From assembly GCA_029255685.2 (NCBI GenBank), contig CM055320.2, forward strand, positions 43,435,910 through 43,499,909: a stretch of 64,000 bases of DNA, written 5' to 3'. Positions within the stretch are counted from its first letter, which is position 1. Each line of letters starts with the position of its first letter. This stretch comes from Silene conica (lineage: Eukaryota; Streptophyta; Magnoliopsida; Caryophyllales; Caryophyllaceae). A program made the translations under genes and the position numbers. The notes under the pieces were generated by a model. It saw nothing but the letters and a program-made list of their open reading frames with translations. It was not told the origin of the DNA and made no database searches. Positions 14,201 to 28,600 of the stretch are shown here, in pieces.

Positions 14201-17200
14201 TTCACTCACAAAATGTTTAATTTCTTATTTCGTGAATCTTGGACCTTAATTTGTGAAACCGGAACTTTATTTCGTGAAACTTGGACTTAAAATGTTTGTT
14301 CACTCACGAAATGTTTAATTTCTTATTTCATGATTCTTGGACCTTAATTTGTGAAATCGGGACCTTATTTCGTGAAAGTTAGACTTAAAATGTTTGTTTG
14401 CTCACAAAATGGATAATTTCTTATTTCGTGAATTTCGGACCTTAATTTGTGAAACCGAAACCTTATTTCGTGAAACTTGTATTTAAAATGTTTGTTTACT
14501 TACGAAATATATAATTTCTTATTTCGCGAATCAAGGACCTTAATTTGTGAAACCGAAACCTTATTTCGTGAAATTTTGAATTAAAATGTTTGTTCACTCA
14601 CAAAATGTTTAATTTCTTATTTCGTGAATCTTGGACCTTAATTCGTGAAACCGTCACCTTATTTCGTGAAACTTGGACTTAAAATATTTGAGTTTACTCA
14701 CAAAATGTTTAATTTCTTATTTTGTGAATCTTCGACCTTAATTTGTGAACTCGGGACCTTATTTCGTGAAACTTAGACTTAAAATGTTTGTTTGCTCACA
14801 AAATGGATAATTTCTTATTTCGTGAATTTTGGACCTTAACTTGTGAAACCAGAACCTTATTTCGTGAAATTTTGAATTAAAATGTTTGTTCAATCACGAA
14901 ATGTTTAATTTCTTATTTTGTGAATCTTGGACTTTAATTTGTGAAACCGGAACTTTATTTCGTGAAACTTGGACTTAAAATGTTTGTTCACTCACGAAAT
15001 GTTTAATTTCTTATTTCATGAATCTTGGACCCTAATTTGTGAAATCGGGACCTTATTTCGTGAAAGTTAGACTTAAAATGTTTGTTTGCTCACAAAATGG
15101 ATAATTTCTTATTTCGTGAATTTCGGACCTTAATTTGTGAAACCGAAACCTTATTTCGTGAAACTTGTATTTAAAATGTTTGTTTACTCACGAAATATAT
15201 AATTTCTTATTTCGCGAATCAAGGACCTTAATTTGTGAAACCGAAACCTTATTTCGTGAAACTTTGAATTAAAATGTTTGTTCACTCACAAAATGTTTAA
15301 TTTCTTATTTCGTGAATCTTGGACCTTAATCCGTGAAACCGTGACCTTATTTCGTGAAACTTTGACTTAAAATATTTGTTTTTACTCACAAAATGTTTAA
15401 TTTCTTATTTTGTGAATCTTCGACCTTAATTTGTGAACTCGGGACCTTATTTCGTGAAACTTAGACTTAAAATGTTTGTTTGCTCACAAAATGGATAATT
15501 TCTTATTTCGTGAATTTTGGACCTTAACTTGTGAAACCAGAACCTTATTTCGTGAAATTTGGAATTAAAATGTTTGTTCAATCACGAAATGTTTAATTTC
15601 TTATTTTGTGGATCTTGGACCTTAATTTGTGAAACCGGAACTTTATTTCGTGAAACTTGGAATTAAAATGTTTGTTCACTCACGAAATGTTTTATTTCTT
15701 ATTTCATGAATATTGGACCTTAATTTGTGAAATCGGGACCTTATTTCGTGAAAGTTAGACTAAAAATGTTTGTTTGCTCACAAAATGGATAATTTCTTAT
15801 TTCGTGAATTTCGGACCTTAATTTGTGAAACCGAAACCTTATTTCGTGAAACTTGTATTTAAAATGTTTGTTTACTCACGAAATATATAATTTCTTATTT
15901 CGCGAATCAAGGACCTTAATTTGTGAAACCGAAACCTTATTTCGTGAAACTTTGAATTAAAATGTTTGTTCACTCACAAAATGTTTAATTTCTTATTTCG
16001 TGAATCTTGGACCTTAATTTGTGAAACCGGAACTTTATTTCGTGAAACTTGGACTTAAAATGTTTGTTCACTCACGAAATGTTTAATTTCTTATTTCATG
16101 AATCTTGGACCTTAATTTGTGAAATCGGGACCTTATTTCGTGAAAGTTAGACTTAAAATGTTTGTTTGCTCACAAAATGGATAATTTCTTATTTCGTGAA
16201 TTTCGGACCTTAATTTGTGAAACCGAAACCTTATTTCGTGAAACTTGTATTTAAAATGTTTGTTTACTTACGAAATATATAATTTCTTATTTCGCGAATC
16301 AAGGACCTTAATTTGTGAAACCGAAACCTTATTTCGTGAAATTTTGAATTAAAATGTTTGTTCACTCACAAAATGTTTAATTTCTTATTTCGTGAATCTT
16401 GGACCTTAAGTCGTGAAACCGTCACCTTATTTCGTGAAACTTGGACTTAAAATATTTGATTTTACTCACAAAATGTTTAATTTCTTATTTTGTGAATCTT
16501 CGACCTTAATTTGTGAACTCGGGACCTTATTTCGTGAAACTTAGACTTAAAATGTTTGTTTGCTCACAAAATGGATAATTTCTTATTTCGTGAATTTTGG
16601 ACCTTAACTTGTGAAACCAGAACCTTATTTCGTGAAATTTTGAATTAAAATGTTTGTTCAATCACGAAATGTTTAATTTCTTATTTTGTGAATCTTGGAC
16701 TTTAATTTGTGAAACCGGAACTTTATTTCGTGAAACTTGGACTTAAAATGTTTGTTCACTCACGAAATGTTTAATTTCTTATTTCATGAATCTTGGACCC
16801 TAATTTGTGAAATCGGGACCTTATTTCGTGAAAGTTAGACTTAAAATGTTTGTTTGCTCACAAAATGGATAATTTCTTATTTCGTGAATTTCGGACCTTA
16901 ATTTGTGAAACCGAAACCTTATTTCGTGAAACTTTGAATTAAAATGTTTGTTCACTCACAAAATGTTTAATTTCTTATTTCGTGAATCTTGGACCTTGAT
17001 TCATGAAACCGTGACCTTATTTCGTGAAACTTGGACTTAAAATATTTGTTTACTCACAAAATGTTTAATTTCTTATTTTGTGAATCTTCGACCTTAATTT
17101 GTGAACTCGGGACCTTATTTCGTGAAACTTAGACTTAAAATGTTTGTTTGCTCACAAAATGGATAATTTCTTATTTCGTGAATTTCGGACCTTAATTTGT

Positions 17201-17875
17201 GAAACCAGAACCTTATTTCGTGAAATTTGGAATTAAAATGTTTGTTCAATCACGAAATGTTTAATTTCTTATTTTGTGGATCTTGGACCTTAATTTGTGA
17301 AACCGGAACTTTATTTCGTGAAACTTGGAATTAAAATGTTTGTTCACTCACGAAATGTTTTATTTCTTATTTCATGAATATTGGACCTTAATTTGTGAAA
17401 TCGGGACATTATTTCGTGAAAGTTAGACTAAAAATGTTTGTTTGCTCACAAAATGGATAATTTCTTATTTCGTGAATTTCGGACCTTAATTTGTGAAACC
17501 GAAACCTTATTTCGTGAAACTTGTATTTAAAATGTTTGTTTACTCACGAAATATATAATTTCTTATTTCGCGAATCAAGGACCTTAATTTGTGAAACCGA
17601 AACCTTATTTCGTGAAACTTTGAATTAAAATGTCTGTTCACTCACAAAATTTTTAATTTCTTATTTCGTGAATCTTGGACCTTAATCCGTGAAACCGTGA
17701 CCTTATTTCGTGAAACTTTGACTTAAAATATTTGTTTTTACTCACAAAATGTTTAATTTCTTATTTTGTGAATCTTCGACCTTAATTTGTGAACTCGGGA
17801 CCTTATTTCGTGAAACTTAGACTTAAAATGTTTGTTTCCTCACAAAATGAATAATTTCTTATTTCGTGAATTTTG

Positions 17876-20800
17876 GAACTTAACTTGTGAAACCAGAACC
17901 TTATTTCGTGAAATTTGGAATTAAAATGTTTGTTCAATCACGAAATGTTTAATTTCTTATTTTGTGAATCTTGGACCTTAATTTGTGAAACCGGAACTTT
18001 ATTTCGTGAAACTTGGACTTAAAATGTTTGTTCACTCACGAAATGTTTAATTTCTTATTTCATGAATCTTGGACCTTAATTTGTGAAATCGGGACCTTAT
18101 TTCGTGAAAGTTAGACTTAAAATGTTTGTTTGCTCACAAAATGGATAATTTCTTATTTCGTGAATTTCGGACCTTAATTTGTGAAACCAGAACCTTATTT
18201 CGTGAAATTTGGAATTAAAATGTTTGTTCAATCACGAAATGTTTAATTTCTTATTTTGTGGATCTTGGACCTTAATTTGTGAAACCGGAACTTTATTTCG
18301 TGAAACTTGGAATTAAAATGTTTGTTCACTCACGAAATGTTTTATTTCTTATTTCATGAATATTGGACCTTAATTTGTGAAATCGGGACATTATTTCGTG
18401 AAAGTTAGACTAAAAATGTTTGTTTGCTCACAAAATGGATAATTTCTTATTTCGTGAATTTCGGACCTTAATTTGTGAAACCGAAACCTTATTTCGTGAA
18501 ACTTGTATTTAAAATGTTTGTTTACTCACGAAATATATAATTTCTTATTTCGCGAATCAAGGACCTTAATTTGTGAAACCGAAACCTTATTTCGTGAAAC
18601 TTTGAATTAAAATGTTTGTTCACTCACAAAATGTTTAATTTCTTATTTCGTGAATCTTGGACCTTAATCCGTGAAACCGTGACCTTATTTCGTGAAACTT
18701 TGACTTAAAATATTTGTTTTTACTCACAAAATGTTTAATTTCTTATTTTGTGAATCTTCGACCTTAATTTGTGAACTCGGGACCTTATTTCGTGAAACTT
18801 AGACTTAAAATGTTTGTTTCCTCACAAAATGAATAATTTCTTATTTCGTGAATTTTGGAACTTAACTTGTGAAACCAGAACCTTATTTCGTGAAATTTGG
18901 AATTAAAATGTTTGTTCAATCACGAAATGTTTAATTTCTTATTTTGTGAATCTTGGACCTTAATTTGTGAAACCGGAACTTTATTTCGTGAAACTTGGAC
19001 TTAAAATGTTTGTTCACTCACGAAATGTTTAATTTCTTATTTCATGAATCTTGGACCTTAATTTGTGAAATCGGGACCTTATTTCGTGAAAGTTAGACTT
19101 AAAATGTTTGTTTGCTCACAAAATGGATAATTTCTTATTTCGTGAATTTCGGACGTTAATTTGTGAAACCGAAACCTTATTTCGTGAAACTTGTATTTAA
19201 AATGTTTGTTTACTTACGAAATATATAATTTCTTATTTCGCGAATCAAGGACCTTAATTTGTGAAACCGAAACCTTATTTCGTGAAACTTTGAATTAAAA
19301 TGTTTGTTCACTCACAAAATGTTTAATTTCTTATTTCGTGAATCTTGGACCTTAATTCGTGAAACCGTCACCTTATTTCGTGAAACTTGGACTTAAAATA
19401 TTTGTTTTTACTCACAAAATGTTTAATTTCTTATTTTGTGAATCTTCGACCTTAATTTGTGAACTCGGGACCTTATTTCGTGAAACTTAGACTTAAAATG
19501 TTTGTTTGCTCACAAAATAGATAATTTCTTATTTCTTGAATTTCGGACCTTAACTTGTGAAACCAGAACCTTATTTCGTGAAATTTGGAATTAAAATGTT
19601 TGTTCAATCACGAAATGTTTAATTTCTTATTTTGTGAATCTTGGACCTTAATTTGTGAAACCGGAACTTTATTTCGTGAAACTTGGACTTAAAATGTTTG
19701 TTCACTCACGAAATGTTTAATTTCTTATTTCATGAATCTTGGACCTTAATTTGTGAAATCGGGACCTTATTTCGTGAAAGTTAGACTTAAAATGTTGTTT
19801 GCTCACAAAATGGATAATTTCTTATTGCGTGAATTTCGGACCTTAATTTGTGAAACCGAAACCTTATTTCGTGAAACTTTTATTTAAAATGTTTGTTTAC
19901 TTACGAAATATATATATAATTTCTTATTTCGCGAATCAAGGACCTTAATTTGTGAAACCGAAACCTTATTTCGTGAAACTTTGAATTAAAATGTTTGTTC
20001 ACTCACAAAATGTTTAATTTCTTATTTCGTGAATCTTGGACCTTAATTCATGAAACCGTGACCTTATTTCGTGAAACTTGGACTTAAAATATTTGTTTAC
20101 TCACAAAATGTTTAATTTCTTATTTTGTGAATCTTCGACCTTAATTTGTGAACTCGGGACCTTATTTCGTGAAACTTAGACTTAAAATGTTTGTTTGCTC
20201 ACAAAATAGATAATTTCTTATTTCTTGAATTTCGGACCTTAACTTGTGAAACCAGAACCTTATTTCGTGAAATTTGGAATTAAAATGTTTGTTCAATCAC
20301 GAAATGTTTAATTTCTTATTTTGTGAATCTTGGACCTTAATTTGTGAAACCGGAACTTTATTTCGTGAAACTTGGACTTAAAATGTTTGTTCACTCACGA
20401 AATGTTTAATTTCTTATTTCATGAATCTTGGACCTTAATTTGTGAAATCGGGACCTTATTTCGTGAAAGTTAGACTTAAAATGTTGTTTGCTCACAAAAT
20501 GGATAATTTCTTATTGCGTGAATTTCGGACCTTAATTTGTGAAACCGAAACCTTATTTCGTGAAACTTTTATTTAAAATGTTTGTTTACTTACGAAATAT
20601 ATATATAATTTCTTATTTCGCGAATCAAGGACCTTAATTTGTGAAACCGAAACCTTATTTCGTGAAACTTTGAATTAAAATGTTTGTTCACTCACAAAAT
20701 GTTTAATTTCTTATTTCGTGAATCTTGGACCTTAATTCATGAAACCGTGACCTTATTTCGTGAAACTTGGACTTAAAATATTTGTTTACTCACAAAATGT

Positions 20801-20923
20801 TTAATTTCTGATTTTGTGAATCTTCGACCTTAATTTGTGAACTCGGGACCTTATTTCGTGAAACTTAGACTTAAAATGTTTGTTTGCTCACAAAATGGAT
20901 AATTTCTTATTTCGTGAATTTCG
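17876..20923. repeat. 3048-bp super-repeat (A-B-C stub plus four 7-mers)
   Basis: The unit starts with an A-B-C stub (17876-18169) followed by four complete A-to-G HORs of 688, 688, 689 and 689 bp. It is the longer relative of the two 2359-bp units that follow. Private markers tie them together: a C-to-G change giving GGACGTTAATT at 19152, and a missing T giving AATGTTGTTTGC at 19791 and again at 20480. The GGACGTT marker reappears 3048 bp later at 22200 and the AATGTTG marker at 22839. The downstream copies therefore lack one 7-mer relative to this unit. Confidence 0.75.
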
Positions 20924-23900
20924 GACCTTAATTTGTGAAACCAGAACCTTATTTCGTGAAATTTGGAATTAAAATGTTTGTTCAATCACGAAATGTTTAA
21001 TTTCTTATTTTGTGAATCTTGGACCTTAATTTGTGAAACCGGAACTTTATTTCGTGAAACTTGGACTTAAAATGTTTGTTCACTCACGAAATGTTTAATT
21101 TCTTATTTCATGAATCTTGGACCTTAATTTGTGAAATCGGGACCTTATTTCGTGAAAGTTAGACTTAAAATGTTTGTTTGCTCACAAAATGGATAATTTC
21201 TTATTTCGTGAATTTCGGACCTTAATTTGTGAAACCAGAACCTTATTTCGTGAAATTTGGAATTAAAATGTTTGTTCAATCACGAAATGTTTAATTTCTT
21301 ATTTTGTGGATCTTGGACCTTAATTTGTGAAACCGGAACTTTATTTCGTGAAACTTGGAATTAAAATGTTTGTTCACTCACGAAATGTTTTATTTCTTAT
21401 TTCATGAATATTGGACCTTAATTTGTGAAATCGGGACATTATTTCGTGAAAGTTAGACTAAAAATGTTTGTTTGCTCACAAAATGGATAATTTCTTATTT
21501 CGTGAATTTCGGACCTTAATTTGTGAAACCGAAACCTTATTTCGTGAAACTTGTATTTAAAATGTTTGTTTACTCACGAAATATATAATTTCTTATTTCG
21601 CGAATCAAGGACCTTAATTTGTGAAACCGAAACCTTATTTCGTGAAACTTTGAATTAAAATGTTTGTTCACTCACAAAATGTTTAATTTCTTATTTCGTG
21701 AATCTTGGACCTTAATCCGTGAAACCGTGACCTTATTTCGTGAAACTTTGACTTAAAATATTTGTTTTTACTCACAAAATGTTTAATTTCTTATTTTGTG
21801 AATCTTCGACCTTAATTTGTGAACTCGGGACCTTATTTCGTGAAACTTAGACTTAAAATGTTTGTTTCCTCACAAAATGAATAATTTCTTATTTCGTGAA
21901 TTTTGGAACTTAACTTGTGAAACCAGAACCTTATTTCGTGAAATTTGGAATTAAAATGTTTGTTCAATCACGAAATGTTTAATTTCTTATTTTGTGAATC
22001 TTGGACCTTAATTTGTGAAACCGGAACTTTATTTCGTGAAACTTGGACTTAAAATGTTTGTTCACTCACGAAATGTTTAATTTCTTATTTCATGAATCTT
22101 GGACCTTAATTTGTGAAATCGGGACCTTATTTCGTGAAAGTTAGACTTAAAATGTTTGTTTGCTCACAAAATGGATAATTTCTTATTTCGTGAATTTCGG
22201 ACGTTAATTTGTGAAACCGAAACCTTATTTCGTGAAACTTGTATTTAAAATGTTTGTTTACTTACGAAATATATAATTTCTTATTTCGCGAATCAAGGAC
22301 CTTAATTTGTGAAACCGAAACCTTATTTCGTGAAACTTTGAATTAAAATGTTTGTTCACTCACAAAATGTTTAATTTCTTATTTCGTGAATCTTGGACCT
22401 TAATTCGTGAAACCGTCACCTTATTTCGTGAAACTTGGACTTAAAATATTTGTTTTTACTCACAAAATGTTTAATTTCTTATTTTGTGAATCTTCGACCT
22501 TAATTTGTGAACTCGGGACCTTATTTCGTGAAACTTAGACTTAAAATGTTTGTTTGCTCACAAAATAGATAATTTCTTATTTCTTGAATTTCGGACCTTA
22601 ACTTGTGAAACCAGAACCTTATTTCGTGAAATTTGGAATTAAAATGTTTGTTCAATCACGAAATGTTTAATTTCTTATTTTGTGAATCTTGGACCTTAAT
22701 TTGTGAAACCGGAACTTTATTTCGTGAAACTTGGACTTAAAATGTTTGTTCACTCACGAAATGTTTAATTTCTTATTTCATGAATCTTGGACCTTAATTT
22801 GTGAAATCGGGACCTTATTTCGTGAAAGTTAGACTTAAAATGTTGTTTGCTCACAAAATGGATAATTTCTTATTGCGTGAATTTCGGACCTTAATTTGTG
22901 AAACCGAAACCTTATTTCGTGAAACTTTTATTTAAAATGTTTGTTTACTTACGAAATATATATATAATTTCTTATTTCGCGAATCAAGGACCTTAATTTG
23001 TGAAACCGAAACCTTATTTCGTGAAACTTTGAATTAAAATGTTTGTTCACTCACAAAATGTTTAATTTCTTATTTCGTGAATCTTGGACCTTAATTCATG
23101 AAACCGTGACCTTATTTCGTGAAACTTGGACTTAAAATATTTGTTTACTCACAAAATGTTTAATTTCTTATTTTGTGAATCTTCGACCTTAATTTGTGAA
23201 CTCGGGACCTTATTTCGTGAAACTTAGACTTAAAATGTTTGTTTGCTCACAAAATGGATAATTTCTTATTTCGTGAATTTCGGACCTTAATTTGTGAAAC
23301 CAGAACCTTATTTCGTGAAATTTGGAATTAAAATGTTTGTTCAATCACGAAATGTTTAATTTCTTATTTTGTGAATCTTGGACCTTAATTTGTGAAACCG
23401 GAACTTTATTTCGTGAAACTTGGACTTAAAATGTTTGTTCACTCACGAAATGTTTAATTTCTTATTTCATGAATCTTGGACCTTAATTTGTGAAATCGGG
23501 ACCTTATTTCGTGAAAGTTAGACTTAAAATGTTTGTTTGCTCACAAAATGGATAATTTCTTATTTCGTGAATTTCGGACCTTAATTTGTGAAACCAGAAC
23601 CTTATTTCGTGAAATTTGGAATTAAAATGTTTGTTCAATCACGAAATGTTTAATTTCTTATTTTGTGGATCTTGGACCTTAATTTGTGAAACCGGAACTT
23701 TATTTCGTGAAACTTGGAATTAAAATGTTTGTTCACTCACGAAATGTTTTATTTCTTATTTCATGAATATTGGACCTTAATTTGTGAAATCGGGACATTA
23801 TTTCGTGAAAGTTAGACTAAAAATGTTTGTTTGCTCACAAAATGGATAATTTCTTATTTCGTGAATTTCGGACCTTAATTTGTGAAACCGAAACCTTATT

Positions 23901-25641
23901 TCGTGAAACTTGTATTTAAAATGTTTGTTTACTCACGAAATATATAATTTCTTATTTCGCGAATCAAGGACCTTAATTTGTGAAACCGAAACCTTATTTC
24001 GTGAAACTTTGAATTAAAATGTTTGTTCACTCACAAAATGTTTAATTTCTTATTTCGTGAATCTTGGACCTTAATCCGTGAAACCGTGACCTTATTTCGT
24101 GAAACTTTGACTTAAAATATTTGTTTTTACTCACAAAATGTTTAATTTCTTATTTTGTGAATCTTCGACCTTAATTTGTGAACTCGGGACCTTATTTCGT
24201 GAAACTTAGACTTAAAATGTTTGTTTCCTCACAAAATGAATAATTTCTTATTTCGTGAATTTTGGAACTTAACTTGTGAAACCAGAACCTTATTTCGTGA
24301 AATTTGGAATTAAAATGTTTGTTCAATCACGAAATGTTTAATTTCTTATTTTGTGAATCTTGGACCTTAATTTGTGAAACCGGAACTTTATTTCGTGAAA
24401 CTTGGACTTAAAATGTTTGTTCACTCACGAAATGTTTAATTTCTTATTTCATGAATCTTGGACCTTAATTTGTGAAATCGGGACCTTATTTCGTGAAAGT
24501 TAGACTTAAAATGTTTGTTTGCTCACAAAATGGATAATTTCTTATTTCGTGAATTTCGGACGTTAATTTGTGAAACCGAAACCTTATTTCGTGAAACTTG
24601 TATTTAAAATGTTTGTTTACTTACGAAATATATAATTTCTTATTTCGCGAATCAAGGACCTTAATTTGTGAAACCGAAACCTTATTTCGTGAAACTTTGA
24701 ATTAAAATGTTTGTTCACTCACAAAATGTTTAATTTCTTATTTCGTGAATCTTGGACCTTAATTCGTGAAACCGTCACCTTATTTCGTGAAACTTGGACT
24801 TAAAATATTTGTTTTTACTCACAAAATGTTTAATTTCTTATTTTGTGAATCTTCGACCTTAATTTGTGAACTCGGGACCTTATTTCGTGAAACTTAGACT
24901 TAAAATGTTTGTTTGCTCACAAAATAGATAATTTCTTATTTCTTGAATTTCGGACCTTAACTTGTGAAACCAGAACCTTATTTCGTGAAATTTGGAATTA
25001 AAATGTTTGTTCAATCACGAAATGTTTAATTTCTTATTTTGTGAATCTTGGACCTTAATTTGTGAAACCGGAACTTTATTTCGTGAAACTTGGACTTAAA
25101 ATGTTTGTTCACTCACGAAATGTTTAATTTCTTATTTCATGAATCTTGGACCTTAATTTGTGAAATCGGGACCTTATTTCGTGAAAGTTAGACTTAAAAT
25201 GTTGTTTGCTCACAAAATGGATAATTTCTTATTGCGTGAATTTCGGACCTTAATTTGTGAAACCGAAACCTTATTTCGTGAAACTTTTATTTAAAATGTT
25301 TGTTTACTTACGAAATATATATATAATTTCTTATTTCGCGAATCAAGGACCTTAATTTGTGAAACCGAAACCTTATTTCGTGAAACTTTGAATTAAAATG
25401 TTTGTTCACTCACAAAATGTTTAATTTCTTATTTCGTGAATCTTGGACCTTAATTCATGAAACCGTGACCTTATTTCGTGAAACTTGGACTTAAAATATT
25501 TGTTTACTCACAAAATGTTTAATTTCTTATTTTGTGAATCTTCGACCTTAATTTGTGAACTCGGGACCTTAATTCGTGAAACTTAGACTTAAAATGTTTG
25601 TTTGCTCACAAAATAGATAATTTCTTATTTCTTGAATTTCG
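20924..25641. repeat. Two tandem copies of a 2359-bp, 24-monomer super-repeat
   Basis: Copy 1 is 20924-23282 and copy 2 is 23283-25641. Each is an A-B-C stub plus three 7-mers (294 + 688 + 688 + 689 bp). Three private markers repeat at exactly this spacing: A-B-C start (20924, 23283), GGACGTT (22200, 24559) and AATGTTG (22839, 25198; also 20480 from the preceding unit). A 689-bp 7-mer follows at 25642-26330, and it carries the change TTTCTGATTTTG at about 26215, matching about 20808. That spacing is 5407 bp, equal to 2 x 2359 + 689. Confidence 0.8.
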
Positions 25642-28600
25642 GACCTTAACTTGTGAAACCAGAACCTTATTTCGTGAAATTTGGAATTAAAATGTTTGTT
25701 CAATCACGAAATGTTTAATTTCTTATTTTGTGAATCTTGGACCTTAATTTGTGAAACCGGAACTTTATTTCGTGAAACTTGGACTTAAAATGTTTGTTCA
25801 CTCACGAAATGTTTAATTTCTTATTTCATGAATCTTGGACCTTAATTTGTGAAATCGGGACCTTATTTCGTGAAAGTTAGACTTAAAATGTTGTTTGCTC
25901 ACAAAATGGATAATTTCTTATTGCGTGAATTTCGGACCTTAATTTGTGAAACCGAAACCTTATTTCGTGAAACTTTTATTTAAAATGTTTGTTTACTTAC
26001 GAAATATATATATAATTTCTTATTTCGCGAATCAAGGACCTTAATTTGTGAAACCGAAACCTTATTTCGTGAAACTTTGAATTAAAATGTTTGTTCACTC
26101 ACAAAATGTTTAATTTCTTATTTCGTGAATCTTGGACCTTAATTCATGAAACCGTGACCTTATTTCGTGAAACTTGGACTTAAAATATTTGTTTACTCAC
26201 AAAATGTTTAATTTCTGATTTTGTGAATCTTCGACCTTAATTTGTGAACTCGGGACCTTATTTCGTGAAACTTAGACTTAAAATGTTTGTTTGCTCACAA
26301 AATGGATAATTTCTTATTTCGTGAATTTCGGACCTTAATTTGTGAAACCAGAACCTTATTTCGTGAAATTTGGAATTAAAATGTTTGTTCAATCACGAAA
26401 TGTTTAATTTCTTTTTTTGTGGATCTTGGACCTTAATTTGTGAAACCGGAACTTTATTTCGTGAAACTTGGACTTAAAATGTTTGTTCACTCACGAAATG
26501 TTTTATTTCTTATTTCGTGAATCTTCGACCTTAATTTGTGAAATCGGGACTTTATTTCGTGAAACTTAGACTTAAAATGTTTGTTTGCACACAAAATGGA
26601 TAATTTCTTATTTCGTGAATTTCGGACCTTAATTTGTGAAACCGAAACCTTATTTCGTGAAACTTGTATTTAAAATGTTTGTTTACTCACGAAATATATA
26701 ATTTCTTATTTCGCGAATCAAGGACCTTAATTTGTGAAATCGAAACCTTATTTCGTGAAAATTTGAATTAAAATGTTTGTTCACTCACAAAATGTTTAAT
26801 TTCTTATTTCGTGAATCTTGGACCTTAATTCGTGAAACCGGGAACTTATTTCGTGAAACGTGGACTTAAAATATTTGTTTACTCACAAAATGTTTAATTT
26901 CTTATTTTGTGAATCTTCGACCTTAATTTGTGAACTCGGGACCTTATTTCGTGAAACTTAGACTTAAAATGTTTGTTTGCTCACAAAATGGATAATTTCT
27001 TATTTCGTGAATTTCGGACCTTAATTTGTGAAACCAGAACCTTATTTCGTGTAATTTGGAATTAAAATGTTTGTTCAATCACGGAATGTTTAATTTCTTA
27101 TTTTGTGGATCTTGGACCTTAATTTGAGAAACCGGAACTTTATTTCGTGAAACTTGGACTTAAAATGTTTGTTCACTCACGAAATGTTTAATTTCTTATT
27201 TCGTGCATCTTGGACCTTAATTTGTGAAATCGGGACCTTATTTCGTGAAACTTAGACTTAAAATGTTTGTTTGCACACAAAATAGATAATTTCTTATTTC
27301 GTGAATTTCGGACCTTAATTTGTGAAACCGAAACCTTATTTCGTGAAACTTGTATTTAAAATGTTTGTTTACTCACGAAATATATAATTTCTTATTTCGC
27401 GAATCAAGGACCTTAATTTGTGAAACCGAAACCTTATTTCGTGAAAATTTGAATTAAAATGTTTGTTCACTCACAAAATGTTTAATTTCTTATTTCGTGA
27501 ATCTTGGACCTTAATTCATGAAACCGTGACCTTATTTCGTGAAACTTGGACTTAAAATATTTGTTTACTCACAAAATGTTTAATTTCTGATTTAGTGAAT
27601 CTTCGACCTTAATTTGTGAACTCGGGACCTTATTTCGTGAAACTTAGACTTAAAATGTTTGTTTGCTCACAAAATGGATAATTTCTTATTTCGTGAATTT
27701 CGGACCTTAATTTGTGAAACCAAAACCTTATTTCGTGAAATTTGGAATTAAAATGTTTGTTCAATCACGAAATGTTTAATTTCTTATTTTGTGGATCTTG
27801 GACCTTAATTTGTGAAACCGGAACTTTATTTCGTGAAACTTGGACTTAAAATGTTTGTTCACTCACGAAATGTTTAATTTCTTATTTCGTGAATCTTCGA
27901 CCTTAATTTGTGAAATCGGGACTTTATTTCGTGAAACTTAGACTTAAAATGTTTGTTTGCACACAAAATGGATAATTTCTTATTTCGTGAATTTCGGACC
28001 TTAATTTGTGAAACCGAAACCTTATTTCGTGAAACTTGTATTTAAAATGTTTGTTTACTCACGAAATCTATAATTTCTTATTTCGCGAATCAAGGACCTT
28101 AATTTGTGAAACCGAAACCTTATTTCGTGAAAATTTGAATTAAAATGTTTGTTCACTCACAAAATGTTTAATTTCTTATTTCGTGAATCTTGGACCTTAA
28201 TCCGTGAAACCGTGACCTTATTTCGTGAAACTTTGACTTAAAATATTTGTTTTTACTCACAAAATGTTTAATTTCTTATTTTGTGAATCTTCGACCTTAA
28301 TTTGTGAACTCGGGACCTTATTTCGTGAAACTTAGACTTCAAATGTTTGTTTGCTCACAAAATGGATAATTTCTTATTTCGTGAATTTCGGACCTTAATT
28401 TGTGAAACCAGAACCTTATTTCGTGAAATTTGGAATTAAAATGTTTGTTCAATCACGAAATGTTTAATTTCTTATTTTGTGGATCTTGGACCTTAATTTG
28501 TGAAACCGAAACTTTATTTCGTGAAACTTGGACTTAAAATGTTTGTTCACTCACGAAATGTTTAATTTCTTATTTCGTGCATCTTGGACCTTAATTTGTG

